A stretch of 64,000 bases of DNA from Blautia luti (lineage in GTDB: Bacteria; Bacillota; Clostridia; Lachnospirales; Lachnospiraceae), in contig NZ_AP028156.1 in NCBI RefSeq assembly GCF_033096465.1, positions 2,622,501 to 2,686,500 on the forward strand, read 5' to 3'. A program made the translations under genes and the position numbers. This document shows positions 17,540 through 27,683 of the stretch, one piece after another. A model generated the notes under the pieces. That model worked only from the letters and a program-made list of their open reading frames with translations, did no database searches and was not told the DNA's origin. Each line of letters starts with the position of its first letter. Positions within the stretch are counted from its first letter, which is position 1.

Positions 17540-18775
17540 TTAGTCTTCGTATTTCTTAATAAGTAAAGATGCATTATGTCCGCCAAATCCAAGGGAGTTG
17601 GACAATGCATATTTGATATCCATCTTAACAGGTCCGTTTCCTACATAGTCCAGATCGCACTGTTCGTCCGGTACCTGATAGCCTGCTGTCTGATGGATCA
17701 GCCCCTCCTGGAGTTCTTTGACGCAGGTGATCACTTCTACTGCACCTGCTGCGCCCAGAAGATGTCCTGTGATGGACTTGGTGGAGTTTACTTTCATTTC
17801 TTTTGCATGCTCACCAAATGTCTTCTTGATCGCGATGGTCTCGAATAAGTCATTATGGTGTGTACTTGTACCGTGAGCATTCACATACCATACATCATCT
17901 GTGGAAATACCTGCCTCTTTTACTGCAAGTTCCATAGCTTTGGCTGCACCGGAGCCGTCTTCTGCAGGGGATGTGATGTGGAACGCATCTCCTGTTGCAC
18001 CATAGCCTACAACTTCAGCAAGGATCTTTGCACCGCGGGCTTTTGCATGTTCCAGTTCTTCCAGAACTACGACACCTGCACCTTCGCCCATAACAAAGCC
18101 GCTTCTTTCTTTGTCAAAAGGAATGGAGCATCTCTTCGGGTCTGTGGAAGATGTCAGGGCTGTCAGGGCTGCGAAACCGCCGAAACCTATCGGTGTGATG
18201 GCTGCTTCTGTTCCACCTGCAACCATTACATCTGCATCAGACCACTGGATGGTGCGGTATGCTTCACCAATGCTGTGGGTTCCTGTTGCGCAGGCTGTTA
18301 CAACGTTGATGTTCTTCCCACGGAGGCCGAACTGGATGGATACATTTCCGGATGCCATGTTGGAGATCAGCAGCGGGATCATCAGAGGGTTCAGTCTGCC
18401 CGGACCTTTTGTCTCCAGGATTTCGCAGGATTTCTCTACTACCTGCATGCTTCCAATGCCGCTTCCCACGCTGCATCCTACACGGAAGGGGTCTTCTTTT
18501 GTTATATCAAGGCCGGACTGCTCGATGGCTTCTTTTGCTGCTGCTACTGCATACTGGCTGAAAAGTTCCATACGTTTGGCAGATTTGAAATCCATGTAGT
18601 CTTTTGCATTGAAGTTGTTGATCTCTGCTGCCATGTGGGCTCTGTATTTAGTTGTGTCAAAACGGGTTACTTCTGCAAAATTTGTTTTTCCCTCTTTTAC
18701 GCTCTTCCAGAATTCTTCTACATTTAATCCTACAGGAGTGATTGCTCCCATACCTGTAATTACAACTCTTCTCAT
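17540..18775 (-). CDS. fabF: Beta-ketoacyl-ACP synthase II
   Basis: 411 residues, normal FabF. It has the nucleophile cysteine in VTACATGTHSIG and the two active-site histidines in VNAHGTSTHHND and SITGHLLGAAGAVE. It elongates acyl-ACP with malonyl-ACP. The N-terminus MRRVVITGMGAITPVGLN is typical of FabF. It is 19 bp after fabG. No fabH (KAS III) is present in the window. Confidence 0.97.
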   Translation of the reverse strand: MRRVVITGMGAITPVGLNVEEFWKSVKEGKTNFAEVTRFDTTKYRAHMAAEINNFNAKDYMDFKSAKRMELFSQYAVAAAKEAIEQSGLDITKEDPFRVGCSVGSGIGSMQVVEKSCEILETKGPGRLNPLMIPLLISNMASGNVSIQFGLRGKNINVVTACATGTHSIGEAYRTIQWSDADVMVAGGTEAAITPIGFGGFAALTALTSSTDPKRCSIPFDKERSGFVMGEGAGVVVLEELEHAKARGAKILAEVVGYGATGDAFHITSPAEDGSGAAKAMELAVKEAGISTDDVWYVNAHGTSTHHNDLFETIAIKKTFGEHAKEMKVNSTKSITGHLLGAAGAVEVITCVKELQEGLIHQTAGYQVPDEQCDLDYVGNGPVKMDIKYALSNSLGFGGHNASLLIKKYED

Positions 18776-18794
18776 CTTAAATCTCCTCGTCTGT

Positions 18795-19535
18795 CTATAC
18801 GTTCATACCGCCATCCACACTGATGACCTGTCCTGTAATGTAATCTGCTTTGTCCGATGCCAGAAATACTGCTGCATTCGCAATATCCTCCGGTTTTCCG
18901 AATCGTCCAAGAATAATCTGTTTACACGCACTCTCTTTCAGTTCTTCAGAAAGTACTTCTGTCATTTCTGTATCCACGAATCCCGGTGCAATGGCATTTA
19001 CGGTAATACCGCGGCTTCCCAGTTCCCTTGCCATTGTCTTTGTCAGACCGATGACTCCTGCTTTGGATGCTGCATAGTTCGCCTGGCCTGCATTTCCAAG
19101 GATTCCGGAAACAGAGGAAATGTTGATGATCTTTCCGCTTCTCTGCTTCAGCATCTGGCGGGCGCTGTGACGGATAGTATTAAATGTGCCTTTCAGGTTT
19201 ACATTCAGTACAGCATCGAAATCTTCTTCTTTCATCTTCATGATCAGTCCATCTCTGGTGATCCCAGCGTTATTTACCAGAATGTCCAGATGTCCGTATT
19301 CTTTTACTACGTCTTTGATCATGGTTTCGCAGGCTTCGAAATCGCTGACATTGCATTTATATACGGAAGCTTTTCCACCATTTTCTTCGATGGTCTGCTT
19401 TACTTCTTTTGCACGTTCTTCAGAGCCATTGTAATTGACGATCACCTCTGCCCCCTCTTTGGCAAGCGCAATAGCGATGGCACGTCCGATCCCACGTCCT
19501 GCACCTGTGACAAGTGCTACTTTATTCTCCAGCAT
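18795..19535 (-). CDS. fabG: 3-oxoacyl-ACP reductase
   Basis: 246 residues, short-chain dehydrogenase. NADPH-binding [12 protein letters not shown] (residues 10-21), NNAG, catalytic Ser in INISSVSGI and YAASKAG. It reduces 3-oxoacyl-ACP. It overlaps the 3' end of fabD by 14 bp. Confidence 0.97.
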   Translation of the reverse strand: MLENKVALVTGAGRGIGRAIAIALAKEGAEVIVNYNGSEERAKEVKQTIEENGGKASVYKCNVSDFEACETMIKDVVKEYGHLDILVNNAGITRDGLIMKMKEEDFDAVLNVNLKGTFNTIRHSARQMLKQRSGKIINISSVSGILGNAGQANYAASKAGVIGLTKTMARELGSRGITVNAIAPGFVDTEMTEVLSEELKESACKQIILGRFGKPEDIANAAVFLASDKADYITGQVISVDGGMNV

Positions 19536-20457
19536 TTACAAGAATCTCCTTTCTTACCGTTTCCAGATCTTCTACTTTCTCTATATGTAAAGCTTTTACA
19601 TTTCTGTTGATTTTCTTAAGGAAACCAGTCAGGGTTCTGCCAGGTCCAATCTCAATAAATGTGTCCACACCATCACTGATCATTTGCTCTACACACTGCT
19701 GCCAACGTACGGGAGACGAGACCTGTTTTATCAGAAGCTCTTTTACCTGTTCCGGTTCTGTTACATTCTGTGCAGTTACATTTGTCACATATGGAGTGGT
19801 GAATTTCTGAATTTCCACATCTGCCAGGGCCTGTCCAAGTTTCTCTCCTGCTTCTCTCAGAAGTCCGCAGTGGAAAGGTCCGCTGACTTTAAGTGGGATC
19901 ACGCGTCTTGCACCAGCTGCACTTAACGCTTTCCCGGCTGCTGCGACTGCATCCTCTTCTCCTGTGATCACGATCTGGCCAGGGCAGTTATAGTTTGCAA
20001 TGGATACGATTCCTTCTGTCTCTTCGCAGATCTTCTCGATCAGTTCTGCATCTGTTCCAAGAACTGCTGACATTGCACCGCCTGTCGGATATGCCTCCTG
20101 CATCAGGATTCCTCTTTTTCTTACTATTGCAAAGGCATCCTCCTCTGTCATAACTTTGGAAGCTACGAGTGCACCGTATTCTCCAAGGCTCAGTCCGGCA
20201 TTTACCTGGGATGTGATTTCGGATTTCTCTACAGCTCTTAAAATAGCGATTTCTGCTGCCAGCATGGCAATCTGTGTATATTCTGTAATATTTAAAATCT
20301 CATTTTCTTCAAAACATAAAGTTTCCACATTGAGACCGGATACTTTGGATGCTTTCTCAAACACTTCACGGCTTACAGGGAATTTCTCGTAGAAATCTTT
20401 CGCCATTCCTGTATACTGCGCTCCCTGACCTGGAAAAACAAATGCGATTCTGGACAT
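19522..20457 (-). CDS. fabD: Malonyl-CoA:ACP transacylase
   Basis: 311 residues. N-terminal [16 protein letters not shown], then the nucleophile elbow LSLGEYGAL, where the usual GHSLGE has Leu in place of His; I recall the same form from other Firmicutes. A second block is [11 protein letters not shown] with the catalytic His. It loads malonyl groups onto AcpP. It is the first gene of the fabD-to-accDA run, with a regulatory palindrome about 50 bp upstream. Confidence 0.96.
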   Translation of the reverse strand: MSRIAFVFPGQGAQYTGMAKDFYEKFPVSREVFEKASKVSGLNVETLCFEENEILNITEYTQIAMLAAEIAILRAVEKSEITSQVNAGLSLGEYGALVASKVMTEEDAFAIVRKRGILMQEAYPTGGAMSAVLGTDAELIEKICEETEGIVSIANYNCPGQIVITGEEDAVAAAGKALSAAGARRVIPLKVSGPFHCGLLREAGEKLGQALADVEIQKFTTPYVTNVTAQNVTEPEQVKELLIKQVSSPVRWQQCVEQMISDGVDTFIEIGPGRTLTGFLKKINRNVKALHIEKVEDLETVRKEILVNAGE

Positions 20458-20503
20458 AAATTTAATTCCTTTCAGATGCTATTATTTATTTTGTTTTTTA
20501 AAT

Positions 20504-20520
20504 AGTTTGATTTTCAAAGT
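20504..20520. promoter_or_regulatory. FabT-like operator upstream of fabD
   Basis: AGTTTGA-TTT-TCAAAGT, an almost perfect inverted repeat followed by ATATAT. The same core occurs at acpP and at the FabK-like gene. On the minus strand TATACT overlaps one arm as at those promoters, but no good -35 is present because the acpP terminator occupies that place. Confidence 0.6.
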
Positions 20521-20528
20521 ATATATTC

Positions 20529-20567
20529 AAAAAATTCTCCCCGGAATCTGATATAGATTCCAAGGAG
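20529..20567 (-). terminator. Rho-independent terminator after acpP
   Basis: Minus-strand stem CTCC-tt-GGAATCT, 5-nt loop, AGATTCC-gg-GGAG, then AATTTTTT. It lies 30 bp past the acpP stop, so acpP is largely a single-gene transcript with partial read-through possible into fabD. Confidence 0.85.
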
Positions 20568-20597
20568 CCACTTTAGTCTGATGGTCAAATTCCGCAA

Positions 20598-20831
20598 TTA
20601 TGCTTCTACACCTTTATCTTTCAGATAATCCATTACAGCGCCAACTGTAGTCATATCTGTCAGATCTTCTGCCGGGATCTCAATGTTATACTCATCTTCC
20701 AGTGCCATAACCAGTTCAAAAAGATCCAGGGAATCCGCACCAAGATCATCCTTGAAAGAAGTTTCTGCTGTAATATCTCCTGCTTCACAATTTAACTGTT
20801 CTGCAATCATTTCGCTCATTTTTTCTAACAT
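20598..20831 (-). CDS. acpP: Acyl carrier protein
   Basis: 77 residues, acidic helical carrier protein. The phosphopantetheine attachment serine is Ser34 in GADSLDLFELV. It carries the growing acyl chain for FabD, FabF, FabG and FabZ. It has its own strong promoter with an operator and its own terminator, which fits its need for high expression. Confidence 0.97.
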   Translation of the reverse strand: MLEKMSEMIAEQLNCEAGDITAETSFKDDLGADSLDLFELVMALEDEYNIEIPAEDLTDMTTVGAVMDYLKDKGVEA

Positions 20832-20913
20832 AATTATTTTCTCCTTTAATCCAATCTTATTTTGATCAAGTATTTTATCCGCTGTCTTTCACAGCATCAT
20901 TTATCTCTCATTT

Positions 20914-20956
20914 ACTTTGATATTCAAAGTATATATGCTTCCCTTCTGTTTGTCAA
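20914..20956 (-). promoter_or_regulatory. acpP promoter with overlapping FabT-like operator
   Basis: Minus strand: TTGACA (20951-20956), 17-bp spacer, TATACT (20928-20933). The perfect inverted repeat ACTTTGA-TAT-TCAAAGT (20914-20930) overlaps the -10, so binding would block RNA polymerase. The architecture is nearly the same at 58098-58137. Confidence 0.8.
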
Positions 20957-20959
20957 GCA

Positions 20960-22162
20960 TTATTTCGCATCTTCAAACTTTATTTTCCTTGCCACACTGA
21001 GCGCCAGCCCCATCTCAGCCATCAGAAACAGGATCGAAGTACCTCCATAACTGATAAATGGCAGGGTAATACCGGTATTGGGCATCAGGTTTACCACAAC
21101 CGCAATATTCAGAATAACCTGCAATGCCATATGAATGAAAATACCGCTGACCATCAAAGATCCAAACATATCTGGTGCATTCTGTGCAATAAAGAAAAGT
21201 CTATACAGAAGATATGCATACAGAAGCAGTACTATAATCCCCCCGAAAATCCCCAATTCCTCACAGATAATGGAAAAGATCATATCATTCTGCGCCTCTG
21301 GTACACTTCCAAGTTTCTGAATACTGTTTCCAAGTCCCCTTCCGAAAAATCCTCCGGAACCTATCGCATACAGTGCCTGGATAGTCTGATATCCTGCATC
21401 ATCTGCGAAGTCCTCCGGATGAAGCCATACCAGAATACGGCGGATACGGAAACTTCCACTGCTGTCTACACTGACTGTTGCGTTCAGAAAAATAACTGTC
21501 ACTACGGCCAGGGCAATTCCCACACCTGCAATGATCAGAAATATTTTGGTATCCGGATGTGCCACGAAGATCAGTCCTGCTGTAATGCAGAAGATAATGA
21601 TTGCTGTACTCAGGTTATCTGTACATACATAGGCGATAAGAGCCAGAAGCCCTCCCATTCCTGCCAGCACCATACAGGCTTTCAGAGTACGAACCTGCTT
21701 TCCCATATGAACGATCATATATGACAGACATACGATCACCGCGATCTTGGCTATCTCAGCAGGCTGGAACTGGATTGGCCCAAGTTTCAGCCATCTCTGT
21801 GCACCATTGGCAGCCTTTCCAAGAGGAGTTTTTACCAGTGCCATCAACCCCAGGGCTGCCACATACAAGAGCGCGGAAAAATGTTCCAGGATATGATAAT
21901 CGATCCTCGAAATAAAGAGCGCCATCACAATGCATGCAATACTGATGGCCGCCTGCTTCTTAAAGAAATACATATCATCTCCATATCTCACTTCAGCCCT
22001 ATAAGCGCTGGTGCTGTACAGCATGATCAGGCCGAAACAGATCAGAAGTACAATGATCGCCACCAGACTGTAATCATAATAATCCGTTTTTGTTTTCCTG
22101 GCGGATTTTGCTTTCGGCGCGGAAGCAGAATAAGAATGCTTCCGTGCTTGTGTTTTCTGCAT
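20960..22162 (-). CDS. ftsW: FtsW/RodA/SpoVE family peptidoglycan polymerase
   Basis: 400 residues. A basic cytoplasmic head (~30 residues) precedes about ten membrane segments. Motifs: KLGPIQFQPAEIAKIA and the C-terminal family signature NTGITLPFISYGGTSILFLM. SEDS proteins polymerise glycan strands from lipid II with a partner class B penicillin-binding protein. FtsW and SpoVE are not separable from the sequence, and no partner gene is nearby. It has its own promoter. Confidence 0.85.
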   Translation of the reverse strand: MQKTQARKHSYSASAPKAKSARKTKTDYYDYSLVAIIVLLICFGLIMLYSTSAYRAEVRYGDDMYFFKKQAAISIACIVMALFISRIDYHILEHFSALLYVAALGLMALVKTPLGKAANGAQRWLKLGPIQFQPAEIAKIAVIVCLSYMIVHMGKQVRTLKACMVLAGMGGLLALIAYVCTDNLSTAIIIFCITAGLIFVAHPDTKIFLIIAGVGIALAVVTVIFLNATVSVDSSGSFRIRRILVWLHPEDFADDAGYQTIQALYAIGSGGFFGRGLGNSIQKLGSVPEAQNDMIFSIICEELGIFGGIIVLLLYAYLLYRLFFIAQNAPDMFGSLMVSGIFIHMALQVILNIAVVVNLMPNTGITLPFISYGGTSILFLMAEMGLALSVARKIKFEDAK

Positions 22163-22197
22163 TCAATCACCTGTCGCTTTCTAAAATGTTTTTTCCC

Positions 22198-22226
22198 ATT
22201 ATAGCAGAAACTTATTTCAGACGCAA
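22198..22226 (-). promoter_or_regulatory. Promoter of the ftsW-like gene
   Basis: Minus strand: TTGCGT (22221-22226), 17-bp spacer, TATAAT (22198-22203), with an extended TGC directly before the -10. The -35 overlaps the foot of the adjoining hairpin. Confidence 0.6.
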
Positions 22227-22263
22227 CACAGGAGAAGGGGTTTTATTTCCTTCTCCTGTGTTG
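22224..22263 (-). terminator. Long perfect hairpin after the heptad-repeat gene
   Basis: 15-bp perfect stem CAACACAGGAGAAGG / CCTTCTCCTGTGTTG around a 10-nt loop, 45 bp past the stop of the 1059-residue gene. No real T tract follows on either strand, so it may act as a weak terminator or a 3'-end stabiliser. Confidence 0.5.
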
Positions 22264-22307
22264 TTGGATTCTGTGTACGACATCACACTTCGCGATCACA
22301 GAATTTA

Positions 22308-25300
22308 TTATTCATCATCTGATACTTCAATAGGATCAGATTCGAAAATGAATTTTACATTTCCATCCATATCAGAAGATTTATCTGTAAACGTTGTATA
22401 CAGAACATCATCAGACTGAATTGCTTCAAAACGATCCAGAACTTTCTGAAGATCTTTGTTTACTGTATCATCTAATTTCTTGATACCTTCTTTATAGAAT
22501 TTCTTCTGGCCTTTATTCAGCTCTTTCGCACCATCGTTCAGTTCCTTGATACCATTTTTTACCTGGTCACTTCCATCGGAAAGCTGTTTGGTTCCATCAG
22601 AAAGTGATTTGGTTCCTGATACAAGGCTACTGGTTCCACTCTTTAAGCTCTTGGTTCCGCTTGCCAGTGTGCTGGTTCCACTTGCCAGTGTGCTGGTTCC
22701 ACTTGCCAGTGTGCTGGCTCCGCTTGCCAGTGTGCTGGTTCCATCTGCCAGTGTCGCAGCTCCATCTGCCAGCTGGGATGCTCCGCTGTTTAAGGAGGAA
22801 CTGTTTGCAGAAAGCTGGGATGCTCCGCTGTAAAGAACTCCGCTGTTGGAGGATAAAGTACTTACTCCGCTGGTAAGCTGTCCTGTTGCTTTACTGATCT
22901 GTGACATTCCGCTTGTCAGGCTCTTCTTCGCACTCTTCAGTGTCTTCGCTCCCTGAAGCAATGCATTGGCATTGGCATTCTTGTTGCCCTGAAGCTGTGT
23001 AATACCATCAGATATCTGCTTTCCTGCACTTTGAAGATCAGATGCACCCTGAATCAACTGTTCTGTATTTGCTTTTGCTAATGATCCATAACCACTCTGC
23101 AGTGTTGTATTAGCTTCTGTAAGCTGTTTGGAACCTGACTGAAGTGTTTCTACTCCCTGTAACATTGCCGGAAGCTTCTCTTCCAGTTCTTTAAACAGAT
23201 CACTCATATCACCTACACCTTTGGCGATCTGGGTTCCTGCTGCTGACAGCTGGTCTCCTGTACCGGTCAGTACTGCATCATTGGCTGTCAGAACCTGTGC
23301 TCCGGAATTCAGCTGGTCTACTGCTGTTTTTACAGTCTGCATACCCTGGCTTAATGCTGCAAGCTGCTGCTGAAGTTGTTCCAGACTGCTGTCTACAGAA
23401 TCAGCCTGTGTATCTGCTGTATCAGATGCAGCTCCTGCCGCGCTTCTCAAGCTGGCTGCTGCTGACTGAAGTGCAGAAGTATCCGGTGCGGAAACTGTGA
23501 TTGTAGAAGTATCAATGGCAGAAGCACTTTCTTCTGCTGACTGTACTGCGCCAAGGGCACTGTTTACAGCCGCTTCCACTGCTGCAGCTGTCTCATCATC
23601 CATACTGCTGTAATCAATATTATATAATGCTGATTCAGCTGCCTCCAGCTGACTGCTTACAGCATTTACGCCAGCTTCTACAGAAGAAGCATCTACAGAC
23701 ACTTCTGAAGAATCGCTGATCCAGGATTCAATGGCATCTGCCTGGCTGTTCATGGTATCCGCACTGCTGTTTAACTGACTGGAAAGAGCTTCTGCCCCTT
23801 CTTTGGCAGCCTGTGTCTCAGAAGATCCCATCTGCTCTAACTGGCTCTGCAGCTCGCTTAAGCCGGAAGCAAGAGTTTCTACATTCTGTACATAACTTTT
23901 TACACCTTCTGCATAACTGGAAACACCATCTGTATAAGCTGTAATATTATCGCTAAAATCTTTGATCGTATCCGGATCGATCTTTGATGCAAGTGCTGTC
24001 ATCTGGTCTGCAGCATCCTGGATTCCTTTTACTTCACTGTCAATACCCGGAACTATTTTTCCCATTCCTTCTACCAGGCTCTTGATACCGCCTACATACT
24101 GACTCACGCCTTCTGCAAGAGTATTGGCTCCTTTAATATAATCACTTACACCATCCGTCAGAGTAGTAGCACCATTTACATAATCCTGCACACCGCCTGC
24201 CAGCTGATTTCCACCTGACACATAAGCATTTACGCCATCGCTGAGGGTTTTCATTCCTGCTTCGTATTCAGTCATCTTTTTGTTCAGGGTATCTACTCCT
24301 GCTGTATACTGCTGAATTCCTGCTGAAAGAGTATCTGCTCCTGAAGTATAAGACTCAACTCCACTGCTGAGAGATTCTGCTCCTGATTCCAGTGACTGTG
24401 CACCGCTATTTACCTGCTGTGCTCCGCTGTTTACCTGCTGTGCTCCACTGTTTACCTGCTGCGCTCCACTGTCTAACTGTGTTGCGCCGTCATCCAGTGT
24501 CCTGACACCATCATCCAGTTCTTTGGCGCCATCTGTAAGTTCGCTGACACCTGAGCTTAAACTGCTGATACCATCCGAAAATTCTTTATATTTATCATTG
24601 AGAGTGCTGGTTCCTTTATACAGATCCTTGCTTCCATCTACCAGTTTCACTGCTGCATCTGTCAGATCTTTCATGGAATCCTTCAGATCATCCAGTCCGT
24701 CTACATTATCCAGGTCCAGGTTGTCCAGAAGATCTGTCATTGCAACGGTAAATGCAGAACTCATCTCACAGTCTGTTACATTAGCTTCCATTGTAAAGCC
24801 TTCCGGAATATTAATTTCATCTGCCAGATCAGAATCCAGATCCAAGCTGTCTTTCATTCCCGGCATTCCAAGGCCTACTACGATATTTCTGCTTCCATCA
24901 GAAATTACTTTACCATTATCTACCGTCACATTTGCGAAATTGTCTGTAGAAAGGATCATTCCTGTTACCATCACAAACGGAGAATAAATTTCTGCATTTT
25001 TACCATTTACTTTCTTAGTTGTCTTCGATGTATTGGTATAGGTAACTTCCATCTTAAGGTGTCCGGTCTTTCCTGCCAGATCATCCGGAGAAATTTCTTT
25101 TCCATCCAGATAATATTTAATGCTTACGGAAACAGGAAGTTCTTTATCTGTTTTTCCCTGATAATAAATATCTTTTCCGTCTGTACTCCAGGTCAGGTTG
25201 TCACCGTCCTGTGTAAAAGTTTCATCACCTTTTACATTCTTGATATCTGTCAGATCAGAGGTATCTTTGATCTCAGATTCTGAACTGTCTCCGGAATTCT

Positions 25301-25487
25301 TCAGCCAGTCAGATACTGTAACATCTGTTACATCTCCGGCTGCTGTTGTATTTACATAAACAGTCTCTTCTTTCTGAACACTATTATCGCTTGTTGAAGC
25401 AGCTGCCATTACAGTGCCTGCTCCGAGAACTACGGCCATTCCTGCTGCAAGTGATGCTGCAGCTGCTTTCTTTCTGTTTCTGTTCAT
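22308..25487 (-). CDS. Secreted protein with X-X-X-Leu-X-X-Gly heptad repeats
   Basis: 1059 residues. Signal peptide (about 1-29, SLAAGMAVVLGAGTVMAAA); a beta-rich domain (about 30-250); then long runs of seven-residue units of the form xxLxxGA (SGAQQVN, SGASTLA, DGAKELD). These are the repeats of TIGR03057-type and YhgE/Pip-type proteins. Longer helical stretches lie between. The C-terminus is acidic with no sorting motif or membrane segment, so the product is secreted or held by partners. It is 62 bp after the MMPL gene, which suggests a joint export function. The biochemical role is unknown. Confidence 0.8.
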   Translation of the reverse strand: MNRNRKKAAAASLAAGMAVVLGAGTVMAAASTSDNSVQKEETVYVNTTAAGDVTDVTVSDWLKNSGDSSESEIKDTSDLTDIKNVKGDETFTQDGDNLTWSTDGKDIYYQGKTDKELPVSVSIKYYLDGKEISPDDLAGKTGHLKMEVTYTNTSKTTKKVNGKNAEIYSPFVMVTGMILSTDNFANVTVDNGKVISDGSRNIVVGLGMPGMKDSLDLDSDLADEINIPEGFTMEANVTDCEMSSAFTVAMTDLLDNLDLDNVDGLDDLKDSMKDLTDAAVKLVDGSKDLYKGTSTLNDKYKEFSDGISSLSSGVSELTDGAKELDDGVRTLDDGATQLDSGAQQVNSGAQQVNSGAQQVNSGAQSLESGAESLSSGVESYTSGADTLSAGIQQYTAGVDTLNKKMTEYEAGMKTLSDGVNAYVSGGNQLAGGVQDYVNGATTLTDGVSDYIKGANTLAEGVSQYVGGIKSLVEGMGKIVPGIDSEVKGIQDAADQMTALASKIDPDTIKDFSDNITAYTDGVSSYAEGVKSYVQNVETLASGLSELQSQLEQMGSSETQAAKEGAEALSSQLNSSADTMNSQADAIESWISDSSEVSVDASSVEAGVNAVSSQLEAAESALYNIDYSSMDDETAAAVEAAVNSALGAVQSAEESASAIDTSTITVSAPDTSALQSAAASLRSAAGAASDTADTQADSVDSSLEQLQQQLAALSQGMQTVKTAVDQLNSGAQVLTANDAVLTGTGDQLSAAGTQIAKGVGDMSDLFKELEEKLPAMLQGVETLQSGSKQLTEANTTLQSGYGSLAKANTEQLIQGASDLQSAGKQISDGITQLQGNKNANANALLQGAKTLKSAKKSLTSGMSQISKATGQLTSGVSTLSSNSGVLYSGASQLSANSSSLNSGASQLADGAATLADGTSTLASGASTLASGTSTLASGTSTLASGTKSLKSGTSSLVSGTKSLSDGTKQLSDGSDQVKNGIKELNDGAKELNKGQKKFYKEGIKKLDDTVNKDLQKVLDRFEAIQSDDVLYTTFTDKSSDMDGNVKFIFESDPIEVSDDE
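22660..22764. repeat. 21-bp tandem repeat inside the heptad-repeat gene
   Basis: Five consecutive 21-bp units, four nearly identical (starting CTTGCCAGTGTGCTGG on the plus strand), coding seven-residue units LASGTST/LASGAST. The near-identity at DNA level suggests recent slippage or unequal crossing-over. Confidence 0.85.
24408..24470. repeat. Second 21-bp tandem repeat inside the heptad-repeat gene
   Basis: Three near-identical 21-bp units coding SGAQQVN three times. This is a separate array of the same codon-phase repeat type, about 1.7 kb from the first. Confidence 0.85.
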
Positions 25488-25549
25488 AATAGATTACTCC
25501 TTTATATTCTCTCTTTACAACAATAAGCTTCTTTATATAATTCTCTTTC

Positions 25550-27637
25550 TTATTTCTTTTCTTCTGCTGTTTTCTTCTTGGCAAATCCAATAGATGTATG
25601 GCAGATAAGCGGGTCAAAGATCATAAACATTGCCGGCAGTACCAGAAGTACGACCAACGTACTGATAACTGCACCACGTGAAAGCAGGTTTGTGATACTT
25701 CCGATCATATCAACCTCTGTGTAAAGGCCAACACCAAAGGTTGCTGCGAAGAAACTGCATCCACTGATCACGATGGACTTCATGGAAGTCTTGTGTGCAA
25801 TGGCAATGGATTCTTTCTTGCTCTTTCCAAGGCCTCGTTCTTTCTGATATCTGCTGGTCATCAGGATCGCATAGTCAACCGTTGCACCCAGCTGGATACA
25901 TCCGATAACGATACTTGCTACGAATACCACTTCTTTTCCCTGATAATATGGAACAGACATATTGACGAAAATCGCAAACTCAATAACTGCAACCAGGATA
26001 AACGGAAGAGAAATTGATTTGAATACAATCATAATGATAACAAAGATCGCCAGGATAGAAACTGTATTTACTGTCTTTAAGTCGACATCTGTAACATCCT
26101 GTAAGTCCTTGGTCAAAGGTGCTTCACCGATTACCATGGATTCCGGACTGTAGCCTTTTACAATCTTCTGAATCTCATCGATCTGATTGTTTACCTCATC
26201 TGTCGCCGTCTTATATTCAGAACAGATAAATTCCATCTCATATTCATCGCTCTCTAGCATCTTCTTCAGATCACTTGGGATCATGGTATCCGGGAATGCT
26301 GCACCTACGAAGGAGTCCATTCCGAGTGCCCATTTCACACCGTCAACATTCTTGATCTGGTTGAGCATTTCTGTCTTCTCTTTTGATGTCAGTCCCTTCT
26401 TTAATAACACCATATGCACATTATTCATATTAAAGGTTTCCTGAAGTTTCGCGTTTGCCACGTTACTGTCCAGGGTAGAAGGAAGTGATTTATCAATATT
26501 ATAGTAGTTTTTCAGGTTGTTGTTTCCGTGGATAGCCGGGAAAAGCATTACCAGGAAAATGATCAGCCATACTTTATAATGCTTTGTAATAAATTCTGAT
26601 GCTTTATCAAAGCTTGGAAGCAGCGGTTTATGTTTTGTCTTCTCAATTGCTTTGTCAAAGGTAAGTACCAGAGCAGGAAGTAAAGTTACACAACAGATAA
26701 CACCGATCACAACACCTTTTGCCATTACGATACCCATATCACGTCCAAGTGCAAAAGTCATAAAGCAAAGTGCGATAAATCCGGCAACTGTTGTAATGGA
26801 ACTTCCGATTACAGATTTGAAAGTTGCATTGATGGCATGCGCCATAGCTCTCTCTTTGTCGCCTTCAAATCGTTTCTTGTTTTCCTCGTAACTGTTCAGC
26901 AGGAAAATGGAATAGTCCATGGTAACACCTAACTGAAGGACTGCTGTCAGTGCCTGAGTGATATAGGAAATCTGGCCAAGGAAAATATTACTTCCAAGGT
27001 TGTATAAAACTGCCACACCGATACACAGAAGGAACAGCACCGGAACTACCAGGGAGTCCATTGCAAGAAGCAGTACTACTAATGAGAGACAGGATGCAAT
27101 GACAACGTAAATTGGCATCTCTTTCAGTGCGATCTGTTTAATATCTGTAACAATACCGGTCATTCCGCTGACGAAACAGTTCTCAGAAGTAATCTTACGG
27201 ATCTCTGTTACCGCTTCCATGGAAGTTTCTGATGATGTTGTGTTGTCAAACAACGCGATCATCATTGTTGCATTCCCGTTAAAGAATGCTTCTCTTAAGT
27301 CTTTCGGGAGCATTTCTACAGGAACGGAAACATCCAAGACACTGTCATACCATAAAACTTTCTCTACATGATCTACTGCTTCTATTTTCTCTTTCAAAGT
27401 AGCTACATCTTTTAGTTCCATATCCTCCACGACTATCATGGAGAACGCTCCCATTCCGAACTGGTCTACCATGATATCCTGGCCCTTAACTGTTTCCAGG
27501 GTATCCGGCAGGTAGCTTAATACATCGTAATTGATTCTGGTTGCAGCCATACCGAGATAAGACGGAATCAGTAAAACGATTCCGATGATAATGATCAGTA
27601 TTTTGTGTTTTGCAATCCACTTTCCTACCTTAATCAT
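25550..27637 (-). CDS. MMPL/RND-family membrane transporter
   Basis: 695 residues in two similar halves, each with a membrane helix, an extracellular domain and about five more helices (12 in all). Each half has the characteristic Asp-Tyr in membrane helix 4: GVTMDYSIFLLNSYEENK and GATVDYAILMTSRYQKE. MMPL proteins are proton-driven exporters, often of lipids or hydrophobic compounds. The substrate here is unknown. It shares an operon with the heptad-repeat protein and is controlled by the divergent TetR gene. Confidence 0.88.
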   Translation of the reverse strand: MIKVGKWIAKHKILIIIIGIVLLIPSYLGMAATRINYDVLSYLPDTLETVKGQDIMVDQFGMGAFSMIVVEDMELKDVATLKEKIEAVDHVEKVLWYDSVLDVSVPVEMLPKDLREAFFNGNATMMIALFDNTTSSETSMEAVTEIRKITSENCFVSGMTGIVTDIKQIALKEMPIYVVIASCLSLVVLLLAMDSLVVPVLFLLCIGVAVLYNLGSNIFLGQISYITQALTAVLQLGVTMDYSIFLLNSYEENKKRFEGDKERAMAHAINATFKSVIGSSITTVAGFIALCFMTFALGRDMGIVMAKGVVIGVICCVTLLPALVLTFDKAIEKTKHKPLLPSFDKASEFITKHYKVWLIIFLVMLFPAIHGNNNLKNYYNIDKSLPSTLDSNVANAKLQETFNMNNVHMVLLKKGLTSKEKTEMLNQIKNVDGVKWALGMDSFVGAAFPDTMIPSDLKKMLESDEYEMEFICSEYKTATDEVNNQIDEIQKIVKGYSPESMVIGEAPLTKDLQDVTDVDLKTVNTVSILAIFVIIMIVFKSISLPFILVAVIEFAIFVNMSVPYYQGKEVVFVASIVIGCIQLGATVDYAILMTSRYQKERGLGKSKKESIAIAHKTSMKSIVISGCSFFAATFGVGLYTEVDMIGSITNLLSRGAVISTLVVLLVLPAMFMIFDPLICHTSIGFAKKKTAEEKK

Positions 27638-27683
27638 CTTTTTCTCCTTTTCTTTTTACTTATTGATACTGTTTAATCATTCT

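Noticed and set aside
22660..24470. Possible CRISPR-like array of short repeats
   Set aside because: The 21-bp units are contiguous with no spacers, in phase with codons, and code heptads of a secreted protein.
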